From positions 1-12,296 of the forward strand of contig DAOWHK010000123.1 of the NCBI GenBank assembly GCA_030641465.1: 12,296 nt of DNA, in the 5' to 3' direction. Position numbers and translations under genes: made by a program. Of this stretch, positions 1-6,584 are shown in pieces. Position 1 is the stretch's first letter. Each line of letters opens with the position of its first letter. The notes beneath the pieces are model-generated. The model did not search any database. It had not been told where the DNA came from and worked only from the letters and a program-made list of their open reading frames with translations. This stretch comes from Parachlamydiales bacterium (GTDB lineage Bacteria > Chlamydiota > Chlamydiia > Chlamydiales > Simkaniaceae).

Positions 1-617
1 ATATGAAAATCGATGTACAAGCACTGGATGTGGATTTTTATGCTTTTTCTGGGCACAAACTTTACGGTCCCACAGGGATTGGAATTCTTTATGGAAAAAA
101 AGAACTTTTAGAAGAGCTTCCTCCTTACCAGAGTGGAGGAGATATGATTGAAAACGTCTCTTTTACGAAAACTACCTATCAACCCATCCCTCTTAAATTT
201 GAAGCAGGTACGCCCCTAATCGCTCAGGTGATAGGTCTTGGTGCTGCAATTTCCTATGTAGAAAACATTGGAATGGACAGAATCTCTGAGTGGAAAACCC
301 TTTTGCTAAATAAGGCTACAAAAAAACTGCAAGAAATTGATGAAGTGAAAATCATTGGCACATCTGATAGTAAAGGCTCAATCATAAGCTTTATTGTTGA
401 CAAAGTGCATCCGCTCGATATCGGCACGATTTTAGGTCTTCGAGGCATTGCAATACGAACTGGAAATCTTTGTGCACAGCCAACCCTAAAAGTGTTTGGA
501 CAGTCAAGCCTTGCCCGCATCTCGTTTGGGCTCTACAACTCTTTTGATGAAATCGATTTTTTTATCCACTCGTTAAAAGATGCCATCGCATTATTAAAAC
601 CCACAATGTCCTACTAA
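1..617 (+). CDS. sufS: SufS-type cysteine desulfurase, 3' part (5' end outside window)
   Basis: This is the C-terminal half of a PLP-dependent class V aminotransferase-fold enzyme. SufS takes sulfur from L-cysteine, giving alanine and a protein persulfide for Fe-S cluster assembly in the cytoplasm. The reading frame is open to the left edge (first full codon at base 3), so the ATG there is probably internal. Visible motifs are FSGHKLYGPTGIG, whose Lys (codon 57-59) would be the PLP Schiff-base lysine, the small-domain segment QSGGDMI, and RTGNLCAQP, whose Cys (codon 471-473) would carry the persulfide. The last motif differs slightly from the usual RTGHHCAQP of SufS. The tail LARISFGLYNSFDEIDFFI is the normal family ending, so the 3' end looks intact. 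No other suf gene is visible; sufBCD would be expected upstream. CsdA is a close alternative because the two differ little in this region. Confidence 0.9.
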   Translation, partial: MKIDVQALDVDFYAFSGHKLYGPTGIGILYGKKELLEELPPYQSGGDMIENVSFTKTTYQPIPLKFEAGTPLIAQVIGLGAAISYVENIGMDRISEWKTLLLNKATKKLQEIDEVKIIGTSDSKGSIISFIVDKVHPLDIGTILGLRGIAIRTGNLCAQPTLKVFGQSSLARISFGLYNSFDEIDFFIHSLKDAIALLKPTMSY

Positions 618-670
618 GCACTTTCTTAAGACAAAATAAAGAGATTGTGAATTTTGCGTAAAGAATCTTA

Positions 671-699
671 TTGAAAGCATATTTCTTCTGATTTAGCAT
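671..699 (+). promoter_or_regulatory. Putative sigma-66/sigma-70 promoter for the 736 gene
   Basis: TTGAAA (671-676) and TAGCAT (694-699) are separated by 17 bases and lie about 35 bases before the start codon at 736. The match is 5/6 at -35 and 4/6 at -10. The DNA is AT-rich, so chance matches are common. The call rests on spacing and on the 118-nt gap after sufS. Confidence 0.35.
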
Positions 700-735
700 T
701 TTCAGCTGTATTCAAAACTTCAAGGGAGAATAAAA

Positions 736-2178
736 ATGGCAGCAGTAACAGCCGCAAGACCTGAAATAGTAAGTGCATATGATACTCAATCTATTGCATT
801 TGAAGCTCATAGAAATGCTTGTAATGAAACGTTTCGGGGAAGAAGTGTTACAGTCGGACCTAACGGTTTGGGCTATTGGGCAGTTAGCGGTGTTTATCAA
901 AAAGTGGCGAAGCTTGTGAAAAAATATCGTGATGATATTCCAAAGTTGCAAGAAAAAGGCCTTCAAAACATCTCTGAAGAAGATCAATCAAAAGCCACGA
1001 TTCTTATTAATCAACTTTTCCTGGATCTTAATAATAAAGGAATTAAAGATTTTGAAACACTAGCCTTAGGTCATCATTTCCTTAGAAGTTGTAATAATGT
1101 CCGTATGGCTATGGCGCCGAATCAAAGGACAGATTTTGCAAAACTTCTGATTGAGCTAGGAAGTAGCGCTGATGGTCAGAAATTTTGCAAAATGAAGCTT
1201 GGTCTTCTTCCAATTGCTGTGCAAGTGTATGAGCAGACACTGCAAAAATCTTCTTCCTCAAGCGCCGAAAGCATGCCAAGATTATTACAAAATTTGATGG
1301 AGATGAAAGGAAGGCTCGAAGATCATACTGCAAAAACTGCACTACTAAAATCCCATATTGAAGCGATGCCATTTGATGCTGAGTTAGAAGTTTTTCTTGC
1401 AGCAAATAATTTACCAACAGAGCTTGCAGAACTTGGGGATTTAATAGATCAGTTCGATCGGTTAAAAACATTTGATGCATCTGTTGATGATAAAGCATAT
1501 TTCCTTTTACTTTTGCAAAGACGTGTTTCCGATGAGCAAAAAATTGATAATCTTGGATTAGTTGACAAGACTCTTGAGCAAGTACTTGAAGAGCTAAAGT
1601 TGCCAGCTGAGCTTGCAGGAAATCCAGCAATCAAAGATGCATTTGAGCCTGCAAAAGGAAAATTTGCAAAAGTTTTAGCAAAATGTATTTTTGCAGAGGC
1701 GATTATTAAAGCGCATCCAGAAGCTTCTTCAAATCCGATCCTAAAAGGCGCACAAGAAGCACTTCCTTTGATGACATCACTTGACACAATCGCAAAGCCT
1801 GCAGAGGCTATGGATGCGTATAGAAAAGATATTCGTAGCAAGATTTTATTTAGTGACTGGGGTAACGATACAGCTGTTGGCTTAGGTAGTGTATTAAAGC
1901 GGCATTTGGATCACTTACTTGAAAAAGAAGCAGACGCAGGTGTATATCCACTGTCTACTTTTGTCGCTGATATCGTGAAATATGACTTAGTAGAGACGCT
2001 TCAAACGATGCTGCTTTCCGCAAACAGTAAAGATGCAGCTAATGCTGTAATGTGTGAGCGCCTAGCAGGATCACAAAGACAAGGACAGCCTCACGAAACA
2101 GAGCAAGAGCCAGAAGAAATCATGGCAGCTCAGTTTGATCTCATAGACAGACTTGTTGCAGCTTATAAAAAGCGCTAA
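736..2178 (+). CDS. Unrecognised 480-residue mostly helical cytoplasmic-type protein
   Basis: I do not recognise this protein. The start is supported by AGGGAG about 8 nt before ATG. There is no signal peptide, lipobox or transmembrane stretch. The N-terminus (MAAVTAARPEIVSAYD) is rich in Ala and Thr and fairly unstructured. The rest is a long run of amphipathic helices rich in Leu, Ala, Glu and Lys, broken by a five-Ser tract near residues 172-176 and by a charged linker QPHETEQEPEEI just before the C-terminal helix. Cys is sparse. It stands alone between sufS and a convergent terminator, with its own putative promoter. A disordered Ala/Ser/Thr-rich N-terminus followed by a helical body is compatible with a T3S substrate, but nothing here proves that. 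A lineage-specific scaffold or housekeeping protein is equally possible. Antisense open frames inside it look like shadows and lack ribosome binding sites. Confidence 0.85.
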   Translation: MAAVTAARPEIVSAYDTQSIAFEAHRNACNETFRGRSVTVGPNGLGYWAVSGVYQKVAKLVKKYRDDIPKLQEKGLQNISEEDQSKATILINQLFLDLNNKGIKDFETLALGHHFLRSCNNVRMAMAPNQRTDFAKLLIELGSSADGQKFCKMKLGLLPIAVQVYEQTLQKSSSSSAESMPRLLQNLMEMKGRLEDHTAKTALLKSHIEAMPFDAELEVFLAANNLPTELAELGDLIDQFDRLKTFDASVDDKAYFLLLLQRRVSDEQKIDNLGLVDKTLEQVLEELKLPAELAGNPAIKDAFEPAKGKFAKVLAKCIFAEAIIKAHPEASSNPILKGAQEALPLMTSLDTIAKPAEAMDAYRKDIRSKILFSDWGNDTAVGLGSVLKRHLDHLLEKEADAGVYPLSTFVADIVKYDLVETLQTMLLSANSKDAANAVMCERLAGSQRQGQPHETEQEPEEIMAAQFDLIDRLVAAYKKR

Positions 2179-2200
2179 GTGATTTTTTAGAAGTTTATTT

Positions 2201-2238
2201 ATAAAAGACCTAGCCTATTTTTAGACTAGGTCTTTTAT
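2201..2238. terminator. Bidirectional rho-independent terminator between convergent genes
   Basis: A 13-bp perfect inverted repeat (ATAAAAGACCTAG at 2201-2213, CTAGGTCTTTTAT at 2226-2238) encloses a 12-nt loop. The A-rich left foot and T-rich right foot let it work from both strands. It starts 22 nt after the stop of the 736 gene and also lies downstream of the minus-strand gene ending at 2289. Confidence 0.75.
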
Positions 2239-2264
2239 GCTGCCTAAGAGTTATCTTAGACAGC
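2239..2264. terminator. Second hairpin directly beside the bidirectional terminator
   Basis: GCTG-C-CTAAGA, loop GTTA, TCTTAG-A-CAGC forms a 10-bp stem with one C/A mismatch, starting on the base after the first hairpin ends. No T-run follows on the + strand. On the minus strand it comes just before the first hairpin and could be the upstream part of a double terminator for the 2289-2480 gene. It could also be a 3'-end stabilising structure. Confidence 0.45.
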
Positions 2265-2288
2265 AGCTCAATAGTTAATACGGGGCTA

Positions 2289-2480
2289 TTATACAGTCCT
2301 TCCAGTTCCTGCAACTACTTTTAATACTCTGGATCTTGCGCCGCTCACCTCTTCTTCTATTATGCTAACACTTACTCCTGGATTAACTTCAAGTTTCCAA
2401 TCTCCACCATGAATAGTTTTTGTAACACCACCTTTAGCTTTTTTCATTTTTGTAGAACTTGCTTTTTTTCTAGTTGCCAT
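2289..2480 (-). CDS. Small lysine-rich orphan protein, 63 residues, family copy 1
   Basis: The start is set at 2480 (MATRKKA). TAAGGAG lies 6 nt upstream, and the partial second copy at 12277 begins with the same residues behind an equivalent AAGGAG. An in-frame ATG at 2504 would place this Shine-Dalgarno inside the coding region and is not conserved in the other copy, so it is rejected. Residues 1-21 hold eight Lys/Arg (RKK, KMKKAK). The remainder is probably beta-rich: TIHGGDWKLEVNPGVSVSI, an acidic EEE, then SRVLKVVAGTGRTV. It has no signal peptide, transmembrane segment or Cys. The basic tail could bind nucleic acid, recalling only in composition the chlamydial histone-like proteins. I assign no function. 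A strong ribosome site, a conserved upstream region and flanking terminators suggest a well-expressed single-gene transcript. Confidence 0.75.
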   Translation of the reverse strand: MATRKKASSTKMKKAKGGVTKTIHGGDWKLEVNPGVSVSIIEEEVSGARSRVLKVVAGTGRTV

Positions 2481-2635
2481 CTTTTTCTCCTTATTACGTA
2501 TCATTTTTTTAACAAACCCATCTCTATTTTTAATTTAACAACTTATTAATAAAATGAAAAGACAGTAATTAACAGAGTTAAAAAAGGTCGTTTTAAATTA
2601 AAGAAGATCCATAACTTAGAGATGTTAATTAATTG
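2461..2635 (-). repeat. Inverted-repeat cassette copy 1 (upstream region plus start of small basic gene)
   Basis: Read on the minus strand, this stretch aligns over its whole length with 12119-12296 on the + strand, with small gaps. Shared blocks include CAATTAATT at the far end, TTTAATTTAAAAC, TCTTTTCATTTT, TTGTTAAATTAA, AATAGAG-TGG-TTTGTTAA, and AAGGAGAAAAA before ATGGCAAC-AGAAAAAAAGC. Beyond CAATTAATT I see no further similarity. A pair of inverted arms (2529-2538 and 2593-2602) brackets the putative promoter. Confidence 0.8.
2532..2560 (-). promoter_or_regulatory. Putative promoter of small basic gene copy 1
   Basis: TTTTCA (2560-2555) and TAAATT (2537-2532) are 17 bases apart on the minus strand. 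Each matches the sigma-70-type consensus at only 4/6, but both hexamers and the spacing are kept exactly in the second copy at 12199-12227. The predicted leader is about 45 nt. Confidence 0.45.
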
Positions 2636-2663
2636 AGAGGATGTCTGGGGAGTATTTGGGCAC

Positions 2664-2699
2664 AAAAAAAGCCTGAAGGATTATTCCCTCAGGCTTTTT
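2664..2699 (-). terminator. Rho-independent terminator after the first porin gene
   Basis: GCCTGAAGG (2671-2679) and CCCTCAGGC (2686-2694) pair with one mismatch around the loop ATTATT. On the minus strand the stem is followed by a run of at least seven T. It lies 25 nt after the stop codon at 2725 and ends the porin transcript before the small basic gene. A-tracts on both sides may also allow activity from the + strand. Confidence 0.85.
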
Positions 2700-2724
2700 G
2701 CGTTAAAGCTTGGATTCGCTTCGA

Positions 2725-3951
2725 TTAGAAGTCGAATCTAGCTTTCAGGGTTAGACCTTGAGTTACTAGGTCGCCATGTGCTGTTTCGTCGTACAAATGT
2801 AGAAGATTGTTGTGGTTAATCCAAATTTGCTCTTCCCAACCAGCTGATAGTCCGAAATGGTAATCATCATCAGAGAACCACCAGTCGTATCTAAGTCCTA
2901 GTTCTAGTTCAAGCACAGGCTTGATTGTGTAGAAACTATTGTTAGTGTTTAGGATATTGATGCGTGAGCATTTTCCACAATCATCTGGAGTAGAATTACC
3001 ATTGCTGTCTCTACGATCTATGTCAAATTTTGACCATAGAGCAGATAGAGCAAAGTCACCGTACAAGCAGAAGTTTTTCATGAAATACCAAGCAGTATCA
3101 AGTCCAGTACGGATACCAAATCCCCAATAATCTTGGTTGTTTCTCATTATATATGTTGTTTGGTTAACAAGGCTTTCTGTAGAGCGGTCTACAAAATATT
3201 TTACTTTGTAATCTTGATCAATCCAAGCTCCTTTGAAACCGAAGTGTGGTCTTAAAGTTAGGTATTGGCTGATGTAGTGATTACGAGCAAGTTCAATATC
3301 AATTACATTGAAGTGAACTTTCCATTTTGCAGATGCAGAACGGATATTTGAGCTTGCTGAGTTGCAATCATCATTACAATCTGTAAAGCATGTTAATACA
3401 GGCTCGCAGGTAGGAGCGATATCCCACATTGGAAATATTCTTCCATTGCAAGGAGAACATGGGTCACCACATGGGTCACCACATGGGTCGCAACTTTTAG
3501 ATTTAGGTGTGCTACCTGAAGAATTGGAAACTTGTAACCAAGTATATTCAGCTGCAACGTCCCAACCATCGTGTCCAAGGTTAAGTCCAAGACCAACTTT
3601 GAAACCTGGGCTCCAATCATCAGCAACGTGACGAACGCTTCCGCGTCCAACGCTACCAGTTGTTCCAGTTCCGCCACCAGGGGAAGTATTGTTATTGCCA
3701 TTACCGTAGTTAGTTAATGCATAAGCCATGCCATCTTGACGTAAATTCCACCAGATAAAATCTGCTGTAATGAAAACGTCTGCACCATTTGAGACACGTG
3801 GGCCTGCATTTGGTGTGATTTCATTCATATGTGAATTGTCGTTCGTTGAACGTGTGTTTTGCGTGTTGGTATCGTCTGCATGTACGAAACTCATCAAGCA
3901 ACCGCATACAATGCCAGTTAATGGCAACAGTTTTTTGAGATTCAGGTTCAT
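2725..3951 (-). CDS. MOMP-like outer-membrane beta-barrel protein with Cys-rich loop (paralog A)
   Basis: This is probably a porin of the MOMP-like family of environmental chlamydiae, exported by Sec to the outer membrane. The 408-residue start at 3951 is preferred because it gives a clean signal peptide (MNLNLKKLLPLTGIVCGCLMSFVHA, cut near residue 25) behind AGGGAG. An ATG at 4002 would add 17 charged residues and has no ribosome site. The mature part has alternating aromatic/polar strands, such as DVFITADFIWWNLRQDG, GFKVGLGLNLGHDGWDVAAEYTW cut at loops, and LELELGLRYDWWF. It ends in LKARFDF with the C-terminal Phe recognised by the Bam machinery. A variable loop near residues 150-200 holds a CDPCGDPCGDPCSPC cluster and four further Cys. 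These could form the disulfide cross-links typical of chlamydial envelopes. A promoter lies at 4031-4059 and a terminator at 2664-2699, so it is probably transcribed alone. Confidence 0.8.
   Translation of the reverse strand: MNLNLKKLLPLTGIVCGCLMSFVHADDTNTQNTRSTNDNSHMNEITPNAGPRVSNGADVFITADFIWWNLRQDGMAYALTNYGNGNNNTSPGGGTGTTGSVGRGSVRHVADDWSPGFKVGLGLNLGHDGWDVAAEYTWLQVSNSSGSTPKSKSCDPCGDPCGDPCSPCNGRIFPMWDIAPTCEPVLTCFTDCNDDCNSASSNIRSASAKWKVHFNVIDIELARNHYISQYLTLRPHFGFKGAWIDQDYKVKYFVDRSTESLVNQTTYIMRNNQDYWGFGIRTGLDTAWYFMKNFCLYGDFALSALWSKFDIDRRDSNGNSTPDDCGKCSRINILNTNNSFYTIKPVLELELGLRYDWWFSDDDYHFGLSAGWEEQIWINHNNLLHLYDETAHGDLVTQGLTLKARFDF
3457..3490. repeat. 12-bp tandem repeat encoding Gly-Asp-Pro-Cys units
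   Basis: The unit ACATGGGTCACC occurs at 3457-3468 and 3469-3480, followed by a 10-base partial unit at 3481-3490. On the coding (minus) strand it gives repeated GDPC residues in the Cys-rich loop of the porin. Near-perfect identity suggests recent slippage, so copy number may vary between strains. Confidence 0.85.
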
Positions 3952-4030
3952 TCTCTTTTTTTCTCCCTGTTTTAATAAATCAGATGATTTTTTTTTGTGC
4001 ATAATTTTTCATGATTGTTAATAAATAAAT

Positions 4031-4059
4031 ACATTATTGATAAAAAAAAAATCTGTCAA
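4031..4059 (-). promoter_or_regulatory. Putative strong sigma-66/sigma-70 promoter of porin A
   Basis: A perfect -35 TTGACA (4059-4054) stands 17 bases from TAATGT (4036-4031) on the minus strand. The spacer contains a T10 run. Transcription would begin near 4024 and leave a leader of about 70 nt before the ATG at 3951, which fits the shorter start and makes the ATG at 4002 part of the leader. Confidence 0.55.
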
Positions 4060-4348
4060 CAAAAAGGGCGAAAAACTTGAAAAAAGTTTATTTTTTCTTG
4101 AGAAGACGGGGATTTTTTTTTAATGGATTTGTTCATAACAAGGTTTTTTTGGTTAATTTTGACCGCGTTATATTGCGACCTGCCTTTTGTGTTTTTCATA
4201 AACTTGGTGTGAGTAAAACAGCTTGAGTATTAAAAATCAAGTCGACATGTAACTCTGAAGGAGGAATTTAATATATTTCCGTTTGGAGAGGTCTTAATCA
4301 ACGGAACAATAGCTATGATCTGGAACATTGGTTTTTTCGAACAGACCC
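4060..4348. other. AT-rich spacer between the two porin genes, no gene found
   Basis: I see no credible coding frame here. There are several A/T tracts, a small CTTGA/TCAAG hairpin (4223-4242) and an AAGGAGG-like stretch near 4258-4265 on the + strand that is not followed by a usable start codon. No convincing terminator for the upstream porin gene (stop at 4349) was found. The length could allow distal regulation of porin A. Confidence 0.5.
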
Positions 4349-5395
4349 CTAAAAGGCAAAGCGGGTTTTGATTGTGAGTCCTTGGAGACTTAAATCTCCA
4401 TGATTACTCTCATTATAAAGATGGATTAGTTGATTATGGTTAATCCACACTTGCTCTTCCCATCCAGCTTGGATGGAAAAATGATAGCAATTGTTGTTAA
4501 ACCAGGTTTCAAATCGAAGTCCGAGGCCTAACTCTAGTACTGGTTTAACAGTATAGATATGACTTTTTGTGTTAATCCATGTGATAGAATTATTGCAATC
4601 GCAAGAAAGAGCTTCCGCGGTGTCTTTTCGATGAACAGTATAGTGAGAGGACATGCCAGTTAAGGCAAAATCTCCATAGATACAGAAATTGGAGTTCAAA
4701 TACCAGCAAGTGTCAAGTCCTGCTCGGAGGCCAATACCTGAGTAGTCTTGATTATTTTGCATTTTCCAGCTCAGGTTTTGTGTAGGAGTGCTATTTGAGT
4801 GATAGTTAACTTGATAATCTTGATTGATCCAGCCTCCCTTTAAACCAACATGCGGCCTAAGTGCTAGATTTGTACTGATGTAATAATTGCGGGCAAGTTC
4901 AAGATCAAACATATTGAAGGATAGATCCCACTGTGATGCTGCGGAGGAAATTAGATCACAGGGTTTCCCATATTTGGGACGAGGGTAGCGATTTCCAATA
5001 TTCCAAAAAGGATAAAGCCTTGAATTACACGTATTTCCTGCGTGACTACTATCATGCGTTTGGAGCCGAGTATATTCAGCAAAGATATCCCATCCGTCAT
5101 GTGCAAGGTTTAGGCCAAGACCGATTTTAAATCCTGGATCCCACTTAGTTCCTGCGCGGTGCACGGAACCTTTGCTAGCGTTACTAGTGCCAGTTCCAAA
5201 GCCTGAGAGGGCGTAACTTAATCCATCTTGCCTGGCGGTAAAGTAGATGAAATCTGCACTGAGAATGAAATTTATTCCATTTGTCACTACAGGGGGAGTT
5301 GCTGGAGTGATTTCTTTTGGGGCGTTGCTGTCTGCGTATAAATGACTACATAGGATCCCAAGTATTGGGAATATGCGATGCAAAACGGATTTCAT
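4349..5395 (-). CDS. MOMP-like outer-membrane beta-barrel protein (paralog B)
   Basis: This 348-residue protein is a tandem paralog of the porin at 2725-3951. Long blocks align between them, for instance EITP near the mature N-terminus, SADFIYF-ARQDGLSYAL, KIGLGLNLAHDGWD, ELARNYYIS, RPHVGLKGGWINQDY, GWEEQVWINHN and the ending LTIKTRFAF with terminal Phe. The signal peptide is MKSVLHRIFPILGILCSHLYA. The loop that is Cys-rich in paralog A is shorter here and has only two Cys (NTCNS and KPCDL), though Cys also occur in a later loop (SCDCNN). There is no clear Shine-Dalgarno before ATG, and an in-frame TAG upstream excludes a longer start. A TTGACA at 5446-5441 could be a -35 box, but its -10 partner is poor, so read-through from the T3S operon 68 nt upstream is possible. 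Confidence 0.8.
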   Translation of the reverse strand: MKSVLHRIFPILGILCSHLYADSNAPKEITPATPPVVTNGINFILSADFIYFTARQDGLSYALSGFGTGTSNASKGSVHRAGTKWDPGFKIGLGLNLAHDGWDIFAEYTRLQTHDSSHAGNTCNSRLYPFWNIGNRYPRPKYGKPCDLISSAASQWDLSFNMFDLELARNYYISTNLALRPHVGLKGGWINQDYQVNYHSNSTPTQNLSWKMQNNQDYSGIGLRAGLDTCWYLNSNFCIYGDFALTGMSSHYTVHRKDTAEALSCDCNNSITWINTKSHIYTVKPVLELGLGLRFETWFNNNCYHFSIQAGWEEQVWINHNQLIHLYNESNHGDLSLQGLTIKTRFAF

Positions 5396-5463
5396 AGGAA
5401 GAGGCTCTTTTTTTTCACACTCCTATTTTTTGTCCTCTGTTGTCAATAAAAAACGGAGGAAAT

Positions 5464-6303
5464 TTACCCTATAAAATATTTTGCTTGTTGAATGATTGTT
5501 TGTATTGTTTTTAGCCAGTCAAATGATTGTTTTGCGAACTGTTTTAGGACAAAAAACCAAGCGGCCCATAATAGAAATAGTCCAAGAAGAGATTTTAGAG
5601 ACATTCCAAGGAATGCGATTTGTACTTGCGGCGCTAAACGATTCGCGATCCCAAGAAACATTTCGGCCATGAGAATAGCCAGAAGGGAGGGAGCTGCAAG
5701 TTGCAATCCTATGGAGACTATATGGTTGAGAATGCCGAGAATTGTTTTCCAAAGGGCATTACTTAAGGAAAAAAAGGATTGATCAAAAAAACTATCTACT
5801 GGAACAAGCTCATAGGATTCTCTTAGTGCTTCAAAAAAGTAGAAAGGGCCATCGATTTGAAAAAATATCAAAATGAGAAAGTAATTGTACAATATTCCGA
5901 TAGGAGAGGCTTGTATTGCAAGCGAGGGGTCTTGTGATTGCATAATTGATGCACCGCGGAGATAATCGATATAAATACCGGCAGAGGTCACGACATAGAA
6001 AGGGATTGCCGTAAGAAAGCCTAATACTAGCCCAATGAGAAGCTCTTTTAGGGCAAATCCGACAAATGCCATATTTGTTTCGAGAAGATTTGAGGAGTTC
6101 ACCATAACAATAGGGAGAAAAATTACACTTATGGATAGGGCAATACTAGCTCTTGCAAAAGTTGGCGCAATTTTTGCTCCAAGAAAGGGTGCTAGTCCAA
6201 CAATTGGCGCAATGCGAAAAAGAGTCATGAGAAACATGAGTATGATGCCGACAGGGGAGAGCTCTGCATAGGTTTCAAAAAAGCTTAGATAATCGGCAGT
6301 CAT
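5464..6303 (-). CDS. sctT: Type III secretion export-gate protein SctT (SpaR/YscT/FliR family)
   Basis: This is a polytopic inner-membrane subunit of the T3S export gate that assembles with SctR and SctS. Its 279 residues match the family length. Several hydrophobic segments are visible, with the conserved early region FRIAPIVGLAPFLGAKIAP near residues 29-47. Later come GLVLGFLTAIPFYVVTSAG, a PSLLAILMAEMFLGIANRL helix and a LGLFLLWAAWFFVLKQF segment, all typical of SctT/FliR. The gene starts 3 nt after the sctS stop and is the last of the T3S block, corresponding to CT564 in C. trachomatis. Membership of T3S rather than the flagellum is inferred from the neighbours SctJ, SctL and the CT560-like gene and from the absence of flagellar genes here. 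Confidence 0.92.
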   Translation of the reverse strand: MTADYLSFFETYAELSPVGIILMFLMTLFRIAPIVGLAPFLGAKIAPTFARASIALSISVIFLPIVMVNSSNLLETNMAFVGFALKELLIGLVLGFLTAIPFYVVTSAGIYIDYLRGASIMQSQDPSLAIQASPIGILYNYFLILIFFQIDGPFYFFEALRESYELVPVDSFFDQSFFSLSNALWKTILGILNHIVSIGLQLAAPSLLAILMAEMFLGIANRLAPQVQIAFLGMSLKSLLGLFLLWAAWFFVLKQFAKQSFDWLKTIQTIIQQAKYFIG

Positions 6304-6306
6304 CGA

Positions 6307-6576
6307 TTATGCGTTCCATTTTGGGAAATTTTGGAAAATGGTATTTGCAAATTGTATAATCTGCGCGCTTAAAAACCCTCCCATAAACATCAATGTGAGG
6401 ATGACAGCTACGAGTTTTACTGTAAAAGAGAGTGTTTGCTCTTGGATTTGGGTTGCGGCTTGAAAGACGGCAACCATAAGACCGAGTGTCATACTTATGA
6501 GAATAGGCGGTCCTGATAATATCAAGATTAATAATAAAGCTTGATAAGCTAATTGATGAATTTCTATTTCGTACAT
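6307..6576 (-). CDS. sctS: Type III secretion export-gate protein SctS (YscS/FliQ family)
   Basis: This 89-residue protein with two transmembrane helices is the SctS component of the export gate. Helix 1 includes LLLILILSGPPILISMTLGLMV cut by the conserved Gly/Pro turn. It is followed by the diagnostic AVFQAATQIQEQTLSF loop, and helix 2 is LVAVILTLMFMGGFLSAQI. Both the length and the QIQEQTLSF motif are as expected for SctS/FliQ. It begins 8 nt after sctR and is followed 3 nt later by sctT, so the three gate subunits are translated from one message. It corresponds to CT563. Confidence 0.94.
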   Translation of the reverse strand: MYEIEIHQLAYQALLLILILSGPPILISMTLGLMVAVFQAATQIQEQTLSFTVKLVAVILTLMFMGGFLSAQIIQFANTIFQNFPKWNA

Positions 6577-6584
6577 ATTCGCTC

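Noticed and set aside
1109..1630. 173-residue antisense frame inside the 736-2178 gene
   Set aside because: It lies wholly within a gene with a good start and terminator, has an unnatural Gln/Leu-rich composition and no ribosome site. It is a shadow of the real frame.
2289..2480. RiPP or bacteriocin precursor peptide
   Set aside because: There is no Cys, no double-Gly leader and no modification or export gene next to it. The two copies are separated by unrelated genes.
2481..2504. N-terminal extension MIRNKEKK of the small basic protein
   Set aside because: It would place the Shine-Dalgarno inside the coding region, and the corresponding ATG is absent in the second copy of the cassette.
3457..3490. 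Possible start of a CRISPR or regulatory repeat array
   Set aside because: Only about three directly adjacent 12-bp units without spacers are present. They keep the porin reading frame, so they are coding repeats.
4258..4348. Small + strand peptide after the AAGGAGG-like site between the porins
   Set aside because: No start codon sits at a workable distance from the site. The nearest ATG (about 4315) opens only an 18-codon frame that runs into the porin gene.
5492..5782. 96-residue + strand frame opposite sctT
   Set aside because: It mirrors a conserved gene and its translation shows no domain or usable start context.
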